A stretch of DNA of 64,000 nt from Jeotgalibacillus campisalis (GTDB lineage: Bacteria > Bacillota > Bacilli > Bacillales > Jeotgalibacillaceae), in assembly GCF_000829515.1 (NCBI RefSeq), contig NZ_JXRR01000015.1:124001-188000 (forward strand), read 5' to 3'. Shown here in pieces: positions 38,234-47,957 of this stretch; within the stretch, counting starts at the first letter, position 1; each line of letters opens with the position of its first letter. The position numbers were made by a program, and so were the translations under genes. The notes below the pieces were generated by a model. It did no database searches and had not been told where the DNA came from. It worked only from the letters and a program-made list of their open reading frames with translations.

Positions 38234-39229
38234 TTAATTCCCTCTTTTCAACTGATCCGGAACTATTATGTCACCGGAAATAATTTTTTTTCGTGCATCA
38301 ATCAGCTTCGCCTGCTGTGTGACGGTTAATTCTGTCAGTCTGACTTCAGCAAGGGTCACCCCATTTTCTGCCAGCCCTAATTTGTAGTCAGTCTTTTCAT
38401 CTGAACCTTCCACCAGCGCTTCCACTAAATCATATACAGCGATGTCTACATTCTTCATCATAGAGGTCACAACCGCCTTTTCAGCAACGTAAAATTGGTC
38501 GCCGTCAACACCAGCGGCAAAAATACCCTCTTCTTGAGCTTTTAATATTGCCCCGATTCCTGTATATCCTGCAGCAGGATAAAGAAAATCAGCGTTTTTG
38601 TTAATTTGCTCTGAGGCTAATGTTTCACCAAGTTTTGCGTCTCCAAAATCACCTGCGTAATCTGCGATGATTTTTATATCCGGATCAGCGTAAAGTGCCC
38701 CGGCTGTGTATCCTGCTTCAAAACGATGAATCACTTCAGCATCCATTCCGCCGATAAAGCCAATCACACCCGTCTTACTCGTCATGGCAGCGACTACACC
38801 AACAAGAAAGCTTGCTTCATGCTCCTTAAACGTCATGGACATCACATTGGCAACATCTGAGGATCCGTCAATTAAAAGAAAGGACTGCTCAGGATTTTCC
38901 TCTGCGACTTTTTCAAGTGCTTCTTGAACGGAGTAGCCAAGACCAATTATCAAGTCCATGTCTTGCGCTGCTAATTCATTAAGCTTTTCTTCATAATTAC
39001 CATCCGGTGCTTCACGATAGTCAAAGCGGATTCCTAATTCATTTCGTGCCCTTTCAAGTCCTTTGAAAGCTGCATCGTTGAAGGATCCATCTCCAAGCCC
39101 TGTATCCGACAGCAAAATGCCGATTGTGGCTTCAAAAGAGGTGCTCTGCGCTTTTGGCTGGTCTAATTGACAGCCGGAAAGCAATGTAACGAATAGGCTC
39201 ATTGAAAGCGCCCATGATAAAATTTTCAT
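38234..39229 (-). CDS. BMP-family (PnrA/Med-like) substrate-binding lipoprotein
   Basis: A 331-residue lipoprotein with a lipobox LLSGC (Cys20) after a hydrophobic signal peptide. The rest is a basic-membrane-protein/PnrA fold: [40 protein letters not shown] and [20 protein letters not shown]. PnrA-type proteins bind purine nucleosides for ABC uptake, while B. subtilis Med regulates competence. No ABC transporter genes are next to it; instead a chemoreceptor gene follows after one base. A sensory rather than transport role is therefore a reasonable inference. Confidence 0.9.
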   Translation of the reverse strand: MKILSWALSMSLFVTLLSGCQLDQPKAQSTSFEATIGILLSDTGLGDGSFNDAAFKGLERARNELGIRFDYREAPDGNYEEKLNELAAQDMDLIIGLGYSVQEALEKVAEENPEQSFLLIDGSSDVANVMSMTFKEHEASFLVGVVAAMTSKTGVIGFIGGMDAEVIHRFEAGYTAGALYADPDIKIIADYAGDFGDAKLGETLASEQINKNADFLYPAAGYTGIGAILKAQEEGIFAAGVDGDQFYVAEKAVVTSMMKNVDIAVYDLVEALVEGSDEKTDYKLGLAENGVTLAEVRLTELTVTQQAKLIDARKKIISGDIIVPDQLKRGN

Positions 39230-39380
39230 TTAAATCCCCCATCATACTATGTAATTGCCAACGAAAGTACCTGAAAATGATTTTTAAACTAAATCTATTT
39301 TACTAGAAAAAAAGCCATTAACATAGTGTATATTATGAAAAAATACTCATATTCCTTTAATATACTTTAATAATATCGAC

Positions 39381-39410
39381 AAAAAAATCCCAACCTTTAG
39401 AGGACGGGAT
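39381..39410 (-). terminator. Terminator of ykhA
   Basis: On the minus strand ATCCCGTCC ... GGTTGGGAT is followed by seven Ts, just after the ykhA stop. Confidence 0.65.
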
Positions 39411-39425
39411 AAGTTTAGTGAACAA

Positions 39426-39935
39426 TTAAAGATGTTTTTTTGAGAAAAATTGTGCCAGCTCCTGGCTGTGAAGCTTTCTCGCTTTTCTGTGAGACGCTCT
39501 ATTTTCTGCGGTTTCATTCAGCCATTTTTCCTCCTCTGACTCAGGTACAATTTGCGGTACCCTTGAGGGCTTCCCATCTTCAGTCAAAGCGACAAAAGTT
39601 AGAAAAGAAATGGCAGCGACCGATTCTTCACCGGTTAAAAGCTTTTCCGTCGTTACCCTGACAAACACCTCCATAGAACTTTTTCCTGTGTACGTGACAA
39701 ATGCTTCAAGTGTAACGGCATCTCCAACACGAATAGGTTTTAAAAAGTCTACAGAGTCAGTGGAAGCTGTAACGACTGAAGCCCTGGCTAGTTTTGTTGC
39801 AGCGATGGAAGCCACATTATCAATATAAGCCATCAGCTTTCCGCCGAATAGTGTCCCATGGTGGTTGGTATCAGGGGGAAGAACGTGACTGGTTTGAATA
39901 GTGCGTGTTTCACTCATGTATTTTTGATTTTGCAT
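39426..39935 (-). CDS. ykhA: Acyl-CoA thioesterase (hotdog fold, YkhA-like)
   Basis: Hydrolyses acyl-CoA thioesters in the cytoplasm. The 169-residue protein has the BACH/YkhA single hotdog domain: DTNHHGTLFGGKLMAYIDNV holds the catalytic Asn/His/Gly loop and start of the hot-dog helix, and VTASTDSVDFLKPIRVGDAV follows. The C-terminal tail is Lys/Arg-rich. The ATG at 39935 has an AAAAGGAG site. Single gene. Confidence 0.9.
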   Translation of the reverse strand: MQNQKYMSETRTIQTSHVLPPDTNHHGTLFGGKLMAYIDNVASIAATKLARASVVTASTDSVDFLKPIRVGDAVTLEAFVTYTGKSSMEVFVRVTTEKLLTGEESVAAISFLTFVALTEDGKPSRVPQIVPESEEEKWLNETAENRASHRKARKLHSQELAQFFSKKHL

Positions 39936-40053
39936 TGGATCGGCTCCTTTTACTGTTAGGGGATAATGGGATAATTTAGTTGGTTGCTTGTGCTGTCAGG
40001 AAAGGGTATTCGTTAGGAATAACGTTTTTCTAAATTTAAACCAGGTAGAGAGG

Positions 40054-40080
40054 AAAAAAACATTGGCACATGGCCAATGT
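40054..40080 (-). terminator. Terminator of the 42-codon small gene
   Basis: ACATTGGC pairs with GCCAATGT and is followed on the minus strand by seven Ts. It starts at the base next to the stop codon. Confidence 0.75.
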
Positions 40081-40209
40081 TTATGGTTTTGGATCTATTT
40101 TTTCAGCATCTTTTGTATTTAAAGGGATCCTTAGAAAATACATCAGTGCGCCGCCTACAAGTCCAATCAGTGCAACAAAGCCAATTAAAGTTGCTGTCAT
40201 TTCAGGCAT
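40081..40209 (-). CDS. Small single-pass membrane protein, 42 residues, unknown
   Basis: Minus-strand ATG at 40209, preceded by GAGAGGAGGCTG at good spacing, opens a 42-codon frame ending TAA at 40081. It encodes an N-terminal membrane helix (MTATLIGFVALIGLVGGALM) then a polar tail ending KDAEKIDPKP. A strong terminator begins directly after the stop. The small size keeps it out of normal length cut-offs, but the Shine-Dalgarno site and terminator make it credible. No known family recognised. Confidence 0.7.
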   Translation of the reverse strand: MPEMTATLIGFVALIGLVGGALMYFLRIPLNTKDAEKIDPKP

Positions 40210-40358
40210 CGTGTTCAGCCTCCTCTCAAATTGAATAAGTCTCATTATGTTCTTAAGTATAAGGGATGGAGGACCAAATAGTAAAATTTTTTATTTATCG
40301 TCTGCCAAGGCATCCTCACGACTGTGCGTGTGAAACAGGGGTAGAAGGGCAAAATAAC

Positions 40359-40388
40359 AAAATGCCCCTGCACGAGCAGGAGCATTTT
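40359..40388 (-). terminator. Terminator of ampS
   Basis: AAAATGCCCCTGC pairs with GCAGGAGCATTTT, 37 bases after the aminopeptidase stop. Confidence 0.8.
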
Positions 40389-40424
40389 CAATAGGTGTAG
40401 ATTGTTAATAGTAGCTCACGGTGA

Positions 40425-41654
40425 TTAAAAAGCCCAGTCGCCGTTTTTGAAGACGGGTTCTGCTGTGCCATCTTCTTTAATTCCATCGATGTTCATTTTA
40501 TCTGAGCCAATCATAAAATCAACATGTGTAATACTGTTATTCAGTCCGCTGCTTGAGAGTTCCTCTTCATTCATTGTTTTTCCGCCTTCAACACAAAATG
40601 CGTAGGCGCTGCCAATTGCAAGATGATTTGATGCATTTTCATCAAACAGCGTATTGTAAAACAAAATATTTGATTGAGAGATCGGTGACTGGTGAGGAAC
40701 TAACGCCACTTCTCCAAGGCGGTGAGAGCCTTCATCGGTGCTGATCAATTTCTTTAGAATTTGTTCGCCTTCATCTGCTTTTACATCCACAATTTTTCCG
40801 TTTTCAAAGGTCAGCGTAAATCCATCAATAATATTTCCGCCGTAGCTAAGCGGTTTCGTATTGGTAACTGTACCATTGACCCCATCTTTATGGGGAACCG
40901 TAAATACTTCTTCAGTAGGCATATTAGCCATAAATGTGTGACCTTTTTCATTTATACTGCCAGCGCCGGCCCAAAGATGGCCTTCAGGAAGTTCAATTGT
41001 TAAATCTGTGCCTGGAGCTGTGTAATGCAGTTTTTTATAGCGTTTATCATTTAAATAAGCTGCTTTTTCATGAAGTGTTTCATCATGCTCTTGCCAAGCT
41101 GCTACAGGATCAGCCTGATCAACCCGTACCGCTTTGAAAATGGCGTTCCATAGAGATTCCACTGCGTCTTCTTCTGAATGATCAGGGAACACTTTTTTCG
41201 CCCAGCCTGTAGATGGAGCGGCTATGACTGTCCAGCTTACTTTGTCGGATTGAATGTATTTTCGATATTGGGAAAGCGCCTTGCCTGCAGCCTGCTGGAA
41301 GGAAGAAATTTTTTCAGGGTCAACCCCTTTTAACAAGTCAGGGCTGGCTGAAACAATATTCATAAAAGCTGCACCTTCTTGAGCCATTGATTCCCGCTCA
41401 ATACGCTTCCATTCAGGAAATTCGCTGAATGAATCTTCAGGTGCCAGATCATAGCGCATGCGGCTTACTTCATCATCTGCCCAGTCTACGAAAACCTGTC
41501 TCGCTCCTGCTTCATATGCTTTTTTTGTAACAAGTCTTACAAATGGTGCGTTTTCAATAGTAGCGCCAATATACAGCCACTGGTCAGGCTGAATATTTAC
41601 GCCTACTTTTACAGCAAGATCAGCATACTTTTCTAATAATTCCTGATGAGTCAT
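40425..41654 (-). CDS. ampS: M29-family aminopeptidase (AmpS)
   Basis: A cytoplasmic two-metal aminopeptidase of the thermophilic aminopeptidase family. The 409-residue length is standard. Visible family blocks are the N-terminal YADLAVKVGVNIQPDQWLYI, PTEEVFTVPHKDGVNGTV with a metal-site Glu and His, and the C-terminal NNSITHVDFMIGSD with His and Asp. The start at 41654 follows AAAAGGAGACA. Single gene, divergent from motA. Confidence 0.93.
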   Translation of the reverse strand: MTHQELLEKYADLAVKVGVNIQPDQWLYIGATIENAPFVRLVTKKAYEAGARQVFVDWADDEVSRMRYDLAPEDSFSEFPEWKRIERESMAQEGAAFMNIVSASPDLLKGVDPEKISSFQQAAGKALSQYRKYIQSDKVSWTVIAAPSTGWAKKVFPDHSEEDAVESLWNAIFKAVRVDQADPVAAWQEHDETLHEKAAYLNDKRYKKLHYTAPGTDLTIELPEGHLWAGAGSINEKGHTFMANMPTEEVFTVPHKDGVNGTVTNTKPLSYGGNIIDGFTLTFENGKIVDVKADEGEQILKKLISTDEGSHRLGEVALVPHQSPISQSNILFYNTLFDENASNHLAIGSAYAFCVEGGKTMNEEELSSSGLNNSITHVDFMIGSDKMNIDGIKEDGTAEPVFKNGDWAF

Positions 41655-41823
41655 AACTTTGTCTCCTTTTATGTAAATAGATTCATGTCTATTTTATCAA
41701 TTAATTTAAATAAATCAAAAAAAGAGCCGTCTTAACATGGAAGAAAAGAAAAATCTAAAATGACAAACATTTCTACCGATATATAAATAGTAGGCATGAA
41801 ATCTGTGAATGTAGGTGAAATGA

Positions 41824-42624
41824 TTGGATAAGTCCACAGTATTTGGAATTATATTTGGATTTTTAGTTATTGGAATCGGTATTGTTCTTAAAGGTGTAGA
41901 GCCGAGTGCTCTTTTAAATGGACCGGCTATGATGATTATTATTTTAGGAACGGCTGCTTCTGTCACCATTGCTTTTCCGACGTCGGAATTAAAGCGTGTT
42001 CCAAAGCTTTTTGGCATCCTGTTTAAAGAAAATAAATCGACAGATGTTAAGAAAATTATCCGGATGTTTGGGGAGTGGGCGGAGCTGGCAAGAAAAGAAG
42101 GCTTGTTGGCGCTTGAAACAAAAACGGATGAAATTGAAGATTCCTTCTTAAGAAATGGTCTTGGCCTGGCGATTGACGGGCAAAACGCGGATTATATTAG
42201 AGATGTGCTGTCAGAAGAAATTGATGCGATGGAGGAGCGGCATCTGTCAGGTGCGTCAATCTTTACTCAGGCAGGTACGTATGCTCCTACACTGGGAGTG
42301 CTTGGTGCTGTTGTAGGTTTGATTGCTGCACTGGGTGATATGAATGATACAGAGGCCCTCGGTCATGCCATTTCAGCTGCTTTTATTGCGACCCTATTGG
42401 GGATTTTTACGGGCTACGTTTTGTGGCATCCATTTGCCAACAAGCTTAAACGAAAATCAACGAATGAGGTAATGATAAAAAATATGATGATTGAAGGGAT
42501 TTTATCGGTTCTGGAAGGAGAGGCGCCTAGAGTCATCGAACAAAAGCTTGCATCTTATCTGCCAGCGAAAGAAAGAGAAAAGCTAATGGATGAAAGCGGG
42601 GCGGTTGAGAGTGTCGAGGCGTAA
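41824..42624 (+). CDS. motA: Flagellar stator protein MotA
   Basis: Proton-conducting stator subunit of the flagellar motor, with MotB. The 266-residue protein has four membrane helices (about 5-22, 32-52, 150-170 and 182-202) and conserved segments RREGLLALE-like ARKEGLLALE, QAGTYAPTLGVLGAVVGLIA and GIFTGYVLWHPFANKLKRKS. Overall it fits B. subtilis MotA rather than the sodium-type MotP. It starts with TTG at 41824 after TAGGTG. The motB start lies inside its 3' end. Confidence 0.95.
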   Translation: MDKSTVFGIIFGFLVIGIGIVLKGVEPSALLNGPAMMIIILGTAASVTIAFPTSELKRVPKLFGILFKENKSTDVKKIIRMFGEWAELARKEGLLALETKTDEIEDSFLRNGLGLAIDGQNADYIRDVLSEEIDAMEERHLSGASIFTQAGTYAPTLGVLGAVVGLIAALGDMNDTEALGHAISAAFIATLLGIFTGYVLWHPFANKLKRKSTNEVMIKNMMIEGILSVLEGEAPRVIEQKLASYLPAKEREKLMDESGAVESVEA

Positions 42625-43447
42625 AAAGAAGCATAAGCATGAAGAGCATGTAGATGAATCCTGGCTCTTGCCCTATGCGGATCTGTTAACCTTACTTTTA
42701 GCCCTTTTTATTGTTTTATTTGCAAGCAGCAGCGCAAACGAAATGAAATTCCAGCAAATGTCGCAGGTTTTTAGTGATATTTTTTCAGGCGGGGAAAATG
42801 TTCTCGACTATGCAAGCTTAATCGAAGAAAACGACGAAGAAGATCAGATTGACCCTGTTGACGGAGCGAATGAAACAGATATGAATTTGACTGAGGCAGA
42901 AGCAATGGTCAAGGAAATTTTAGATAGTCAGGAAGAGCGTGATTCCGCTGTAGCAAAAGATCAAGAAGAATTAATGCAAATACAGCGGGCAATTGATAAA
43001 TATATCGAGGAAAATAATTTGGATGAACAATTTGCTACACAGTTATTGGATGAAGGACTTTTGCTGACCATCCGGGATAATGTTTTATTCGCATCAGGAT
43101 CAGCAGCTGTTCAGGATTCATACAGCGGGGCTGCAGAAGAAGTTGCACAGCTGCTTGAGTTTGATCCTCCACGGAATGTAATCATATCGGGGCATACAGA
43201 TAATGTGCCCATTGGAAGTGCTGATTTCAGCTCTAACTGGGAATTAAGCGTAATGAGAGCAGTCAATTTCATGAAGCTTGTAATCAATAATCCCAACCTT
43301 GATCCACAATGGTTTAGTGCGAAAGGATTTGGAGAATACCAGCCTATTGCTTCAAATGATACTGAAGCAGGAAGAGCGCAAAATAGAAGGGTGGAAATAC
43401 TTATTTTGCCCCGGATTTCAGCTGATGAGGTCAGTCTTGGGAATTAA
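42611..43447 (+). CDS. motB: Flagellar stator protein MotB
   Basis: Anchors the stator to peptidoglycan. About 278 residues: basic N-terminus, one membrane helix preceded by ESWLLPYADLLTLLLALF, whose Asp is the essential proton-carrying residue, a long acidic plug/linker region (about 70-150), and a C-terminal OmpA domain with IISGHTDNVPIG and GRAQNRRVEILILP. I start at the GTG at 42611, giving a 14-base overlap with motA; an ATG at 42590 would add seven residues. Confidence 0.95.
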   Translation: MSRRKKKHKHEEHVDESWLLPYADLLTLLLALFIVLFASSSANEMKFQQMSQVFSDIFSGGENVLDYASLIEENDEEDQIDPVDGANETDMNLTEAEAMVKEILDSQEERDSAVAKDQEELMQIQRAIDKYIEENNLDEQFATQLLDEGLLLTIRDNVLFASGSAAVQDSYSGAAEEVAQLLEFDPPRNVIISGHTDNVPIGSADFSSNWELSVMRAVNFMKLVINNPNLDPQWFSAKGFGEYQPIASNDTEAGRAQNRRVEILILPRISADEVSLGN

Positions 43448-43507
43448 TTAGAATTCCTTTCTGCTATAAAATACTTAAACCATAGTTATTAAATTCATAT
43501 CAGAATG

Positions 43508-43545
43508 CCTTCACGAACAATAGATTTGTTCATGAGGGTTTTTTT
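43508..43545 (+). terminator. Terminator of motAB
   Basis: CCTTCACGAACAA faces TTGTTCATGAGGG, then seven Ts. The remainder of the 43448-43784 gap is AT-rich with no other feature I can support. Confidence 0.8.
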
Positions 43546-43784
43546 GTATAAAGAAATAAGTTTAATGGAATGGAAGGAAGTTCATCTGTGGGCAGTTTAA
43601 TATGAACAGACAAAAATTAGTACTATTAAGTTCATTTCATACGTGCAGTAACTGGTATTCATACCTTAATATCCTATAATGTGACAAAAATTATCAATTT
43701 ACTTGTTTAGTTTATAAATAGGTAGGGAAAACGAGTTATTAGAAAACTTTACATAACTAATTATACTTAAAGGGGGAGAATTAT

Positions 43785-45158
43785 TTGGAAGGATTTTTAG
43801 AAGGAGTTGCTTCTTTTTCAGAGCAGCTTTGGGGATATCCATTAATTGCTATTTTACTATTTTCGGGCATTTTTATGACCGTAAAGCTGGGGTTTATTCA
43901 ATTTCGCCATCCTATTTATATTTTTAAGCAAACATTTGGAAGCATCTTTAAAAAACCAAAGGGCGAAGGAACGGTAACACCTTTTCAGGCTTTGACATCG
44001 GCTCTTTCCTCTACTGTGGGTGCAGCTAATATTGTCGGAGTGCCTGCAGCGATCATGTTTGGGGGGCCTGGTGCAGTTTTCTGGATGTGGGTGATCGCTT
44101 TAATCGGAATGTCACTTAAATTTTCAGAAAGTGCACTGGCAGTTCATTACCGTGAAAAAAATGAAAAAGGTGAATTTGTCGGTGGTCCCATGTACTACAT
44201 GACAAAAGGGCTTGGGATGAAATGGCTCGGAATTTGGTTCTCCTTCGCATTAATGCTTGAATTAATTCCGAGTATTATGGTGCAGGGGAATTCATTATCG
44301 AGTACCGTTGAAGAGTCTTTTAATATTCCCGCTCTTTGGACAGGAATAGCGGTCGCTGTAATTGTAGGAATTATTGTGTTTGGCGGTATCAAAAGAATCG
44401 GTCAGGTGACGCAAGTATTTATTCCATTTATGGCACTTGTATACGTTGGAGGGGCACTTGTAATTTTATTCATGAATTTGAACATGCTCCCTGAATTTTT
44501 CAATTTGATTTTTTCAAATGCATTTTCTCCTGCTCCGGTAGTAGGCGGATTCGCAGGTGCAGCGATTGTAGATGTTATACGATGGGGATTTGCCCGCGGT
44601 TTGTATTCCAATGAAGCGGGTCTGGGTACAGCGCCTATGGCTCACGCAGCTGCACAAACGGATCACCCGGTACGCCAGGCATTCTGGTCGATTGCAGGAA
44701 TTGTAGTGGATACTTTAGTTATTTGTACAGCAACCGCTTTTGTCGTGCTGTCTTCCGGAGTATGGACAGGGGAGAATGCGATGGAAAACAGCAGCGCACT
44801 CACCACAATTGCTTTTGAAAGTTACTTCGGTACTTTTGGCAGCATTCTCGTGACAGTATCACTCATATTCTTTGTTCTTTCAACAATACTGGTCATTATT
44901 TTCTATGGAGCCAAGCAAGCCGAGTTTCTATTTGGCTTAAAGGCTTCTTATGCAATTCAATTCGTCTATTTAGCAGCCATTGTTTTCGGAGCAGTTGGAG
45001 CTGCAGAAGTGATCTGGGGCTTCCTGGACATTATGCTCGCTGCCATTTTAATACCGAACTTAATTGCCGTCCTTCTATTGAGCAACAAAGTAAAAGAGCT
45101 TAAACACGAATTCTTTACTTCTGATGAATATTATTTAAAAGATATCCGTAAAAAGTAA
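43785..45158 (+). CDS. AGCS-family sodium:amino acid symporter (first copy)
   Basis: A 457-residue transporter with about ten or eleven membrane helices. Hallmarks of the alanine/glycine:cation symporter family are FQALTSALSSTVGAANIVGV, GGPGAVFWMW, FVGGPMYYM and ARGLYSNEAGLGTAPMAHAA. It takes up alanine, glycine or glutamine with sodium; the exact substrate is not readable. The TTG start at 43785 follows AAGGGGGAG. A paralogue of moderate similarity lies at 51857-53218. Confidence 0.92.
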   Translation: MEGFLEGVASFSEQLWGYPLIAILLFSGIFMTVKLGFIQFRHPIYIFKQTFGSIFKKPKGEGTVTPFQALTSALSSTVGAANIVGVPAAIMFGGPGAVFWMWVIALIGMSLKFSESALAVHYREKNEKGEFVGGPMYYMTKGLGMKWLGIWFSFALMLELIPSIMVQGNSLSSTVEESFNIPALWTGIAVAVIVGIIVFGGIKRIGQVTQVFIPFMALVYVGGALVILFMNLNMLPEFFNLIFSNAFSPAPVVGGFAGAAIVDVIRWGFARGLYSNEAGLGTAPMAHAAAQTDHPVRQAFWSIAGIVVDTLVICTATAFVVLSSGVWTGENAMENSSALTTIAFESYFGTFGSILVTVSLIFFVLSTILVIIFYGAKQAEFLFGLKASYAIQFVYLAAIVFGAVGAAEVIWGFLDIMLAAILIPNLIAVLLLSNKVKELKHEFFTSDEYYLKDIRKK

Positions 45159-45162
45159 GAAA

Positions 45163-45199
45163 AAGCGTAAGACCAGTTGGTTGGTCTTACGTTTTTTTT
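45163..45199 (+). terminator. Terminator of the first AGCS gene
   Basis: CGTAAGACCA pairs with TGGTCTTACG, followed by eight Ts. Confidence 0.88.
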
Positions 45200-45305
45200 C
45201 ATCAAAAATAATATAAATACCGACAACAGATGCTTTTAGTCTTTTATTACTAACGTAAAATTGATAAAATTATAGAAACAGCATACAGAGAGAGAGGGAT
45301 TGTAC

Positions 45306-47444
45306 ATGGAGCATATCCCACAAAAAAATAAATCCTATCTCAACCATAATGAGATGGCGGTGGCAGTTGTAGATGAGAGGCTGCAAGTAGTCAGGATGAA
45401 CACATCATTTGTTGAAGATTTCCATGTTGAAAATACGGAAAAGTCCATTTTCTTGACAGATTTTGAAGTTTTTCGCAATTTGAACTTACTCTCTGACATT
45501 ATTAACAGTTTTAAAGATAATCAGGAAACCAAGTCTGAACTAACTGTGGGGTCAGAAGCGGAGAAGAAGGACTTTACCATTACGATTGTCCCCTCTCATT
45601 ATGAAGCAGAGAAGGTCAGGCTCGTTGAAATCATATTTGATCACACTGCTCATCAGCAGGCATATATTCCCTCTTCACAATCGTTCAACCCAACCAAATC
45701 CATTTCCCATTCTGTATTTTTGTTAAAACTAAAAAAAGAGAACGATAATTTTATTATAAAAGTAGGAACAGGAAGTTTATTTGAACAATTGCAAATAAAT
45801 TCTGCAGATCTTAAAAATCAAAACTTGCATACTGTTTTCCCAAAAGAAGAACTGGAACACTACGTACCTATTTGTCTTAAGGTATGGGAACAGCAAATTG
45901 AAGCTACGTATGAAGGGACGATCTGTGGACTGGAGTATATTGCTTCAGTTATCCCGGTGGTGGAAGAAGGTGTTACAGAAGAAATTATCTGTATGGTGAC
46001 AGATATTTCTAACCTGAAGAATACGCAGCGGGAATTGGAACGTAATAAGCAAAAATACCAGTCTTTAATGTATGATCACAGCGATAATATTTTTCTCATT
46101 GACCGGCAATACATTATTAGAGAAATTAATTCAGCGGCTGAAAAAAGGTTGAAAATGAATAAAAACGAAACCTTAATTGGAAAAAATTATCGGGATTTCG
46201 TCAGAGCAGATCGCTGCGAAAATACAAAAAAATACCTTGATCAAGCGCTGGAAGGAACTACTGTATCTTATAATACCGTTATAATCAATCAAGACCATAC
46301 GGAAAGTCATATCAGCTGCACATTAGTGCCCATCCTTATTGATGGCAAAGTAGAAGGTGCCTACGGCGTCGGCAGAGACATCACTGAGATTGTGAAAATG
46401 GATAAAAAATTAAAGAAGACAGCGTATTTACTAGAAGCCTATTTTAACCATACAAATGATGGAGCTTCTTTACTATCAGAAGATGGAGTATTTGCAGCCA
46501 TGAATCACAAATTCGAATCTATTTTCCAGTGGGAAAGAGAGGAATTACTGGGCTGCAACATCACAGATTTATTTCATAAAGAACAGTCTCAGGACGATAA
46601 AAGGAAAATCATTCAAGCGTTAAAAGGAGAAGATATTGACTATATAGAGACTACATTCCAAAAAAAGGATGGAACAGCGTGCACCTTATCTCTCCATGTC
46701 TCTTCTATACGCTCTAAAAAAGGAACACTTATAGGAATTGCGGTAATCGTACAGGACTTATCAAAGATAAAAATAAGAGAAGACCTGCTTAAAAAATCTG
46801 AGCAGCTGGCACTAGTTGGTCAGCTTGCTGCCGGAGTAGCCCATGAAATCCGCAATCCATTAACCACGCTTAAAGGATTTCTGCAGCTTCTGGGTGAGGA
46901 TAAAAAAGCTTCTATTTATATTGAATTGCTTCAAAACGAACTGAACCGCATTGAATATATCACAGGTGAATTATTATCACTTGCAAAACCTCAGGCTACA
47001 AGCTTCAAGATAAACTCACTGAAAATGATTATGGATCAAACAGTAGAATTTATAAAAATAGAGGCCTTAAAAAATAATGTTAAAATGGTGCTGTCAATTG
47101 AAGAAGTAATGTTTGAATGTGAATCACACAAAATAAAACAGGTATTTCTTAACCTTTTTATGAATGCAATTGAAGCAATGCCCACCGGTGGAACGCTGAA
47201 TATTTTTCTAGTTAAAGAGAAGTCGGATGCAGTTATTATCATACAAGACACTGGGTACGGGATTAAAGAGGACCGGCTGAGAAAGCTTGGAGAGCCGTTC
47301 TACAGTACGAAAGAAAAAGGTACAGGATTGGGTTTGATGATTTGCAGGAAAATTATAGAGAATCACAAGGGGACATTTACAATTGAAAGCAAGCCAAACG
47401 AAGGAACTACTGTAAAAGTTACCTTTCCTCTGATCAGTTCTTGA
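45306..47444 (+). CDS. PAS-domain sensor histidine kinase (sporulation-kinase-like)
   Basis: A soluble 712-residue kinase with no membrane segment. Up to four PAS-like domains (about 15-110, 115-235, 248-365 and 372-490) precede the HisKA domain with LAAGVAHEIRNPLTTLKGF (phospho-His) and an HATPase with NAIEAMPTGG, DTGYGIKED and GTGLGLMICRKIIENH. The H-box and ATPase resemble Bacillus KinA/KinE sporulation kinases that feed the Spo0 phosphorelay, and no response regulator gene is adjacent, which fits that role. The ATG at 45306 has GAGAGGGA. The signal is unknown. Confidence 0.87.
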   Translation: MEHIPQKNKSYLNHNEMAVAVVDERLQVVRMNTSFVEDFHVENTEKSIFLTDFEVFRNLNLLSDIINSFKDNQETKSELTVGSEAEKKDFTITIVPSHYEAEKVRLVEIIFDHTAHQQAYIPSSQSFNPTKSISHSVFLLKLKKENDNFIIKVGTGSLFEQLQINSADLKNQNLHTVFPKEELEHYVPICLKVWEQQIEATYEGTICGLEYIASVIPVVEEGVTEEIICMVTDISNLKNTQRELERNKQKYQSLMYDHSDNIFLIDRQYIIREINSAAEKRLKMNKNETLIGKNYRDFVRADRCENTKKYLDQALEGTTVSYNTVIINQDHTESHISCTLVPILIDGKVEGAYGVGRDITEIVKMDKKLKKTAYLLEAYFNHTNDGASLLSEDGVFAAMNHKFESIFQWEREELLGCNITDLFHKEQSQDDKRKIIQALKGEDIDYIETTFQKKDGTACTLSLHVSSIRSKKGTLIGIAVIVQDLSKIKIREDLLKKSEQLALVGQLAAGVAHEIRNPLTTLKGFLQLLGEDKKASIYIELLQNELNRIEYITGELLSLAKPQATSFKINSLKMIMDQTVEFIKIEALKNNVKMVLSIEEVMFECESHKIKQVFLNLFMNAIEAMPTGGTLNIFLVKEKSDAVIIIQDTGYGIKEDRLRKLGEPFYSTKEKGTGLGLMICRKIIENHKGTFTIESKPNEGTTVKVTFPLISS

Positions 47445-47957
47445 AATGAAGATAAAATCGCTAATGATTAATGATTTCTGCCAGAGGCTTGAACAAAACT
47501 CAATAAAGTACAATGAAGAATGGCTTCATGAATAATAGATTCATGAAGCCATTCTTTATTTAAAATTCAGCTACACTGCCCCAGAAGACCGCTCAAGCAT
47601 TCACATAAGTGCCTTTAAGATTGTTTCCCGCCCTCCTAAAAACTTCTATTATGAAAAACCAGAACTGAAGTTTAGGCTGTTTTTTACAAATTTCAATAAA
47701 AAAACACATTTAATTGTTTTCTTTTTGGCCAGAAAGGATACACAAAGGAGTATAAGTGGGAAAGAAAGAGTTATGGTGCAAAGAAACTGTACGCCTCTAT
47801 ACCCACTCATAGTTTAAACCCGTTAAGCCCATTCATAAGCGGCAACTAAAAAACCTCATAAACCATACATAGATTTATGAAAAGGAACGGGCAGATTTAT
47901 AGTTAAGTATAACTAACCAGATAAAAAAAGATTACCCTTGGAAGGGGAGGCCCCAGG
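47445..47957. other. Gene-free gap after the histidine kinase gene
   Basis: Contains the terminator at 47516-47560. The remaining 400 bases have no frame with a ribosome binding site until GGGAGG at the methyltransferase start. I see no repeat or RNA motif I can name. Confidence 0.5.
47516..47560 (+). terminator. Terminator of the histidine kinase gene
   Basis: AAGAATGGCTTCATGAAT pairs perfectly with ATTCATGAAGCCATTCTT. Confidence 0.88.
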
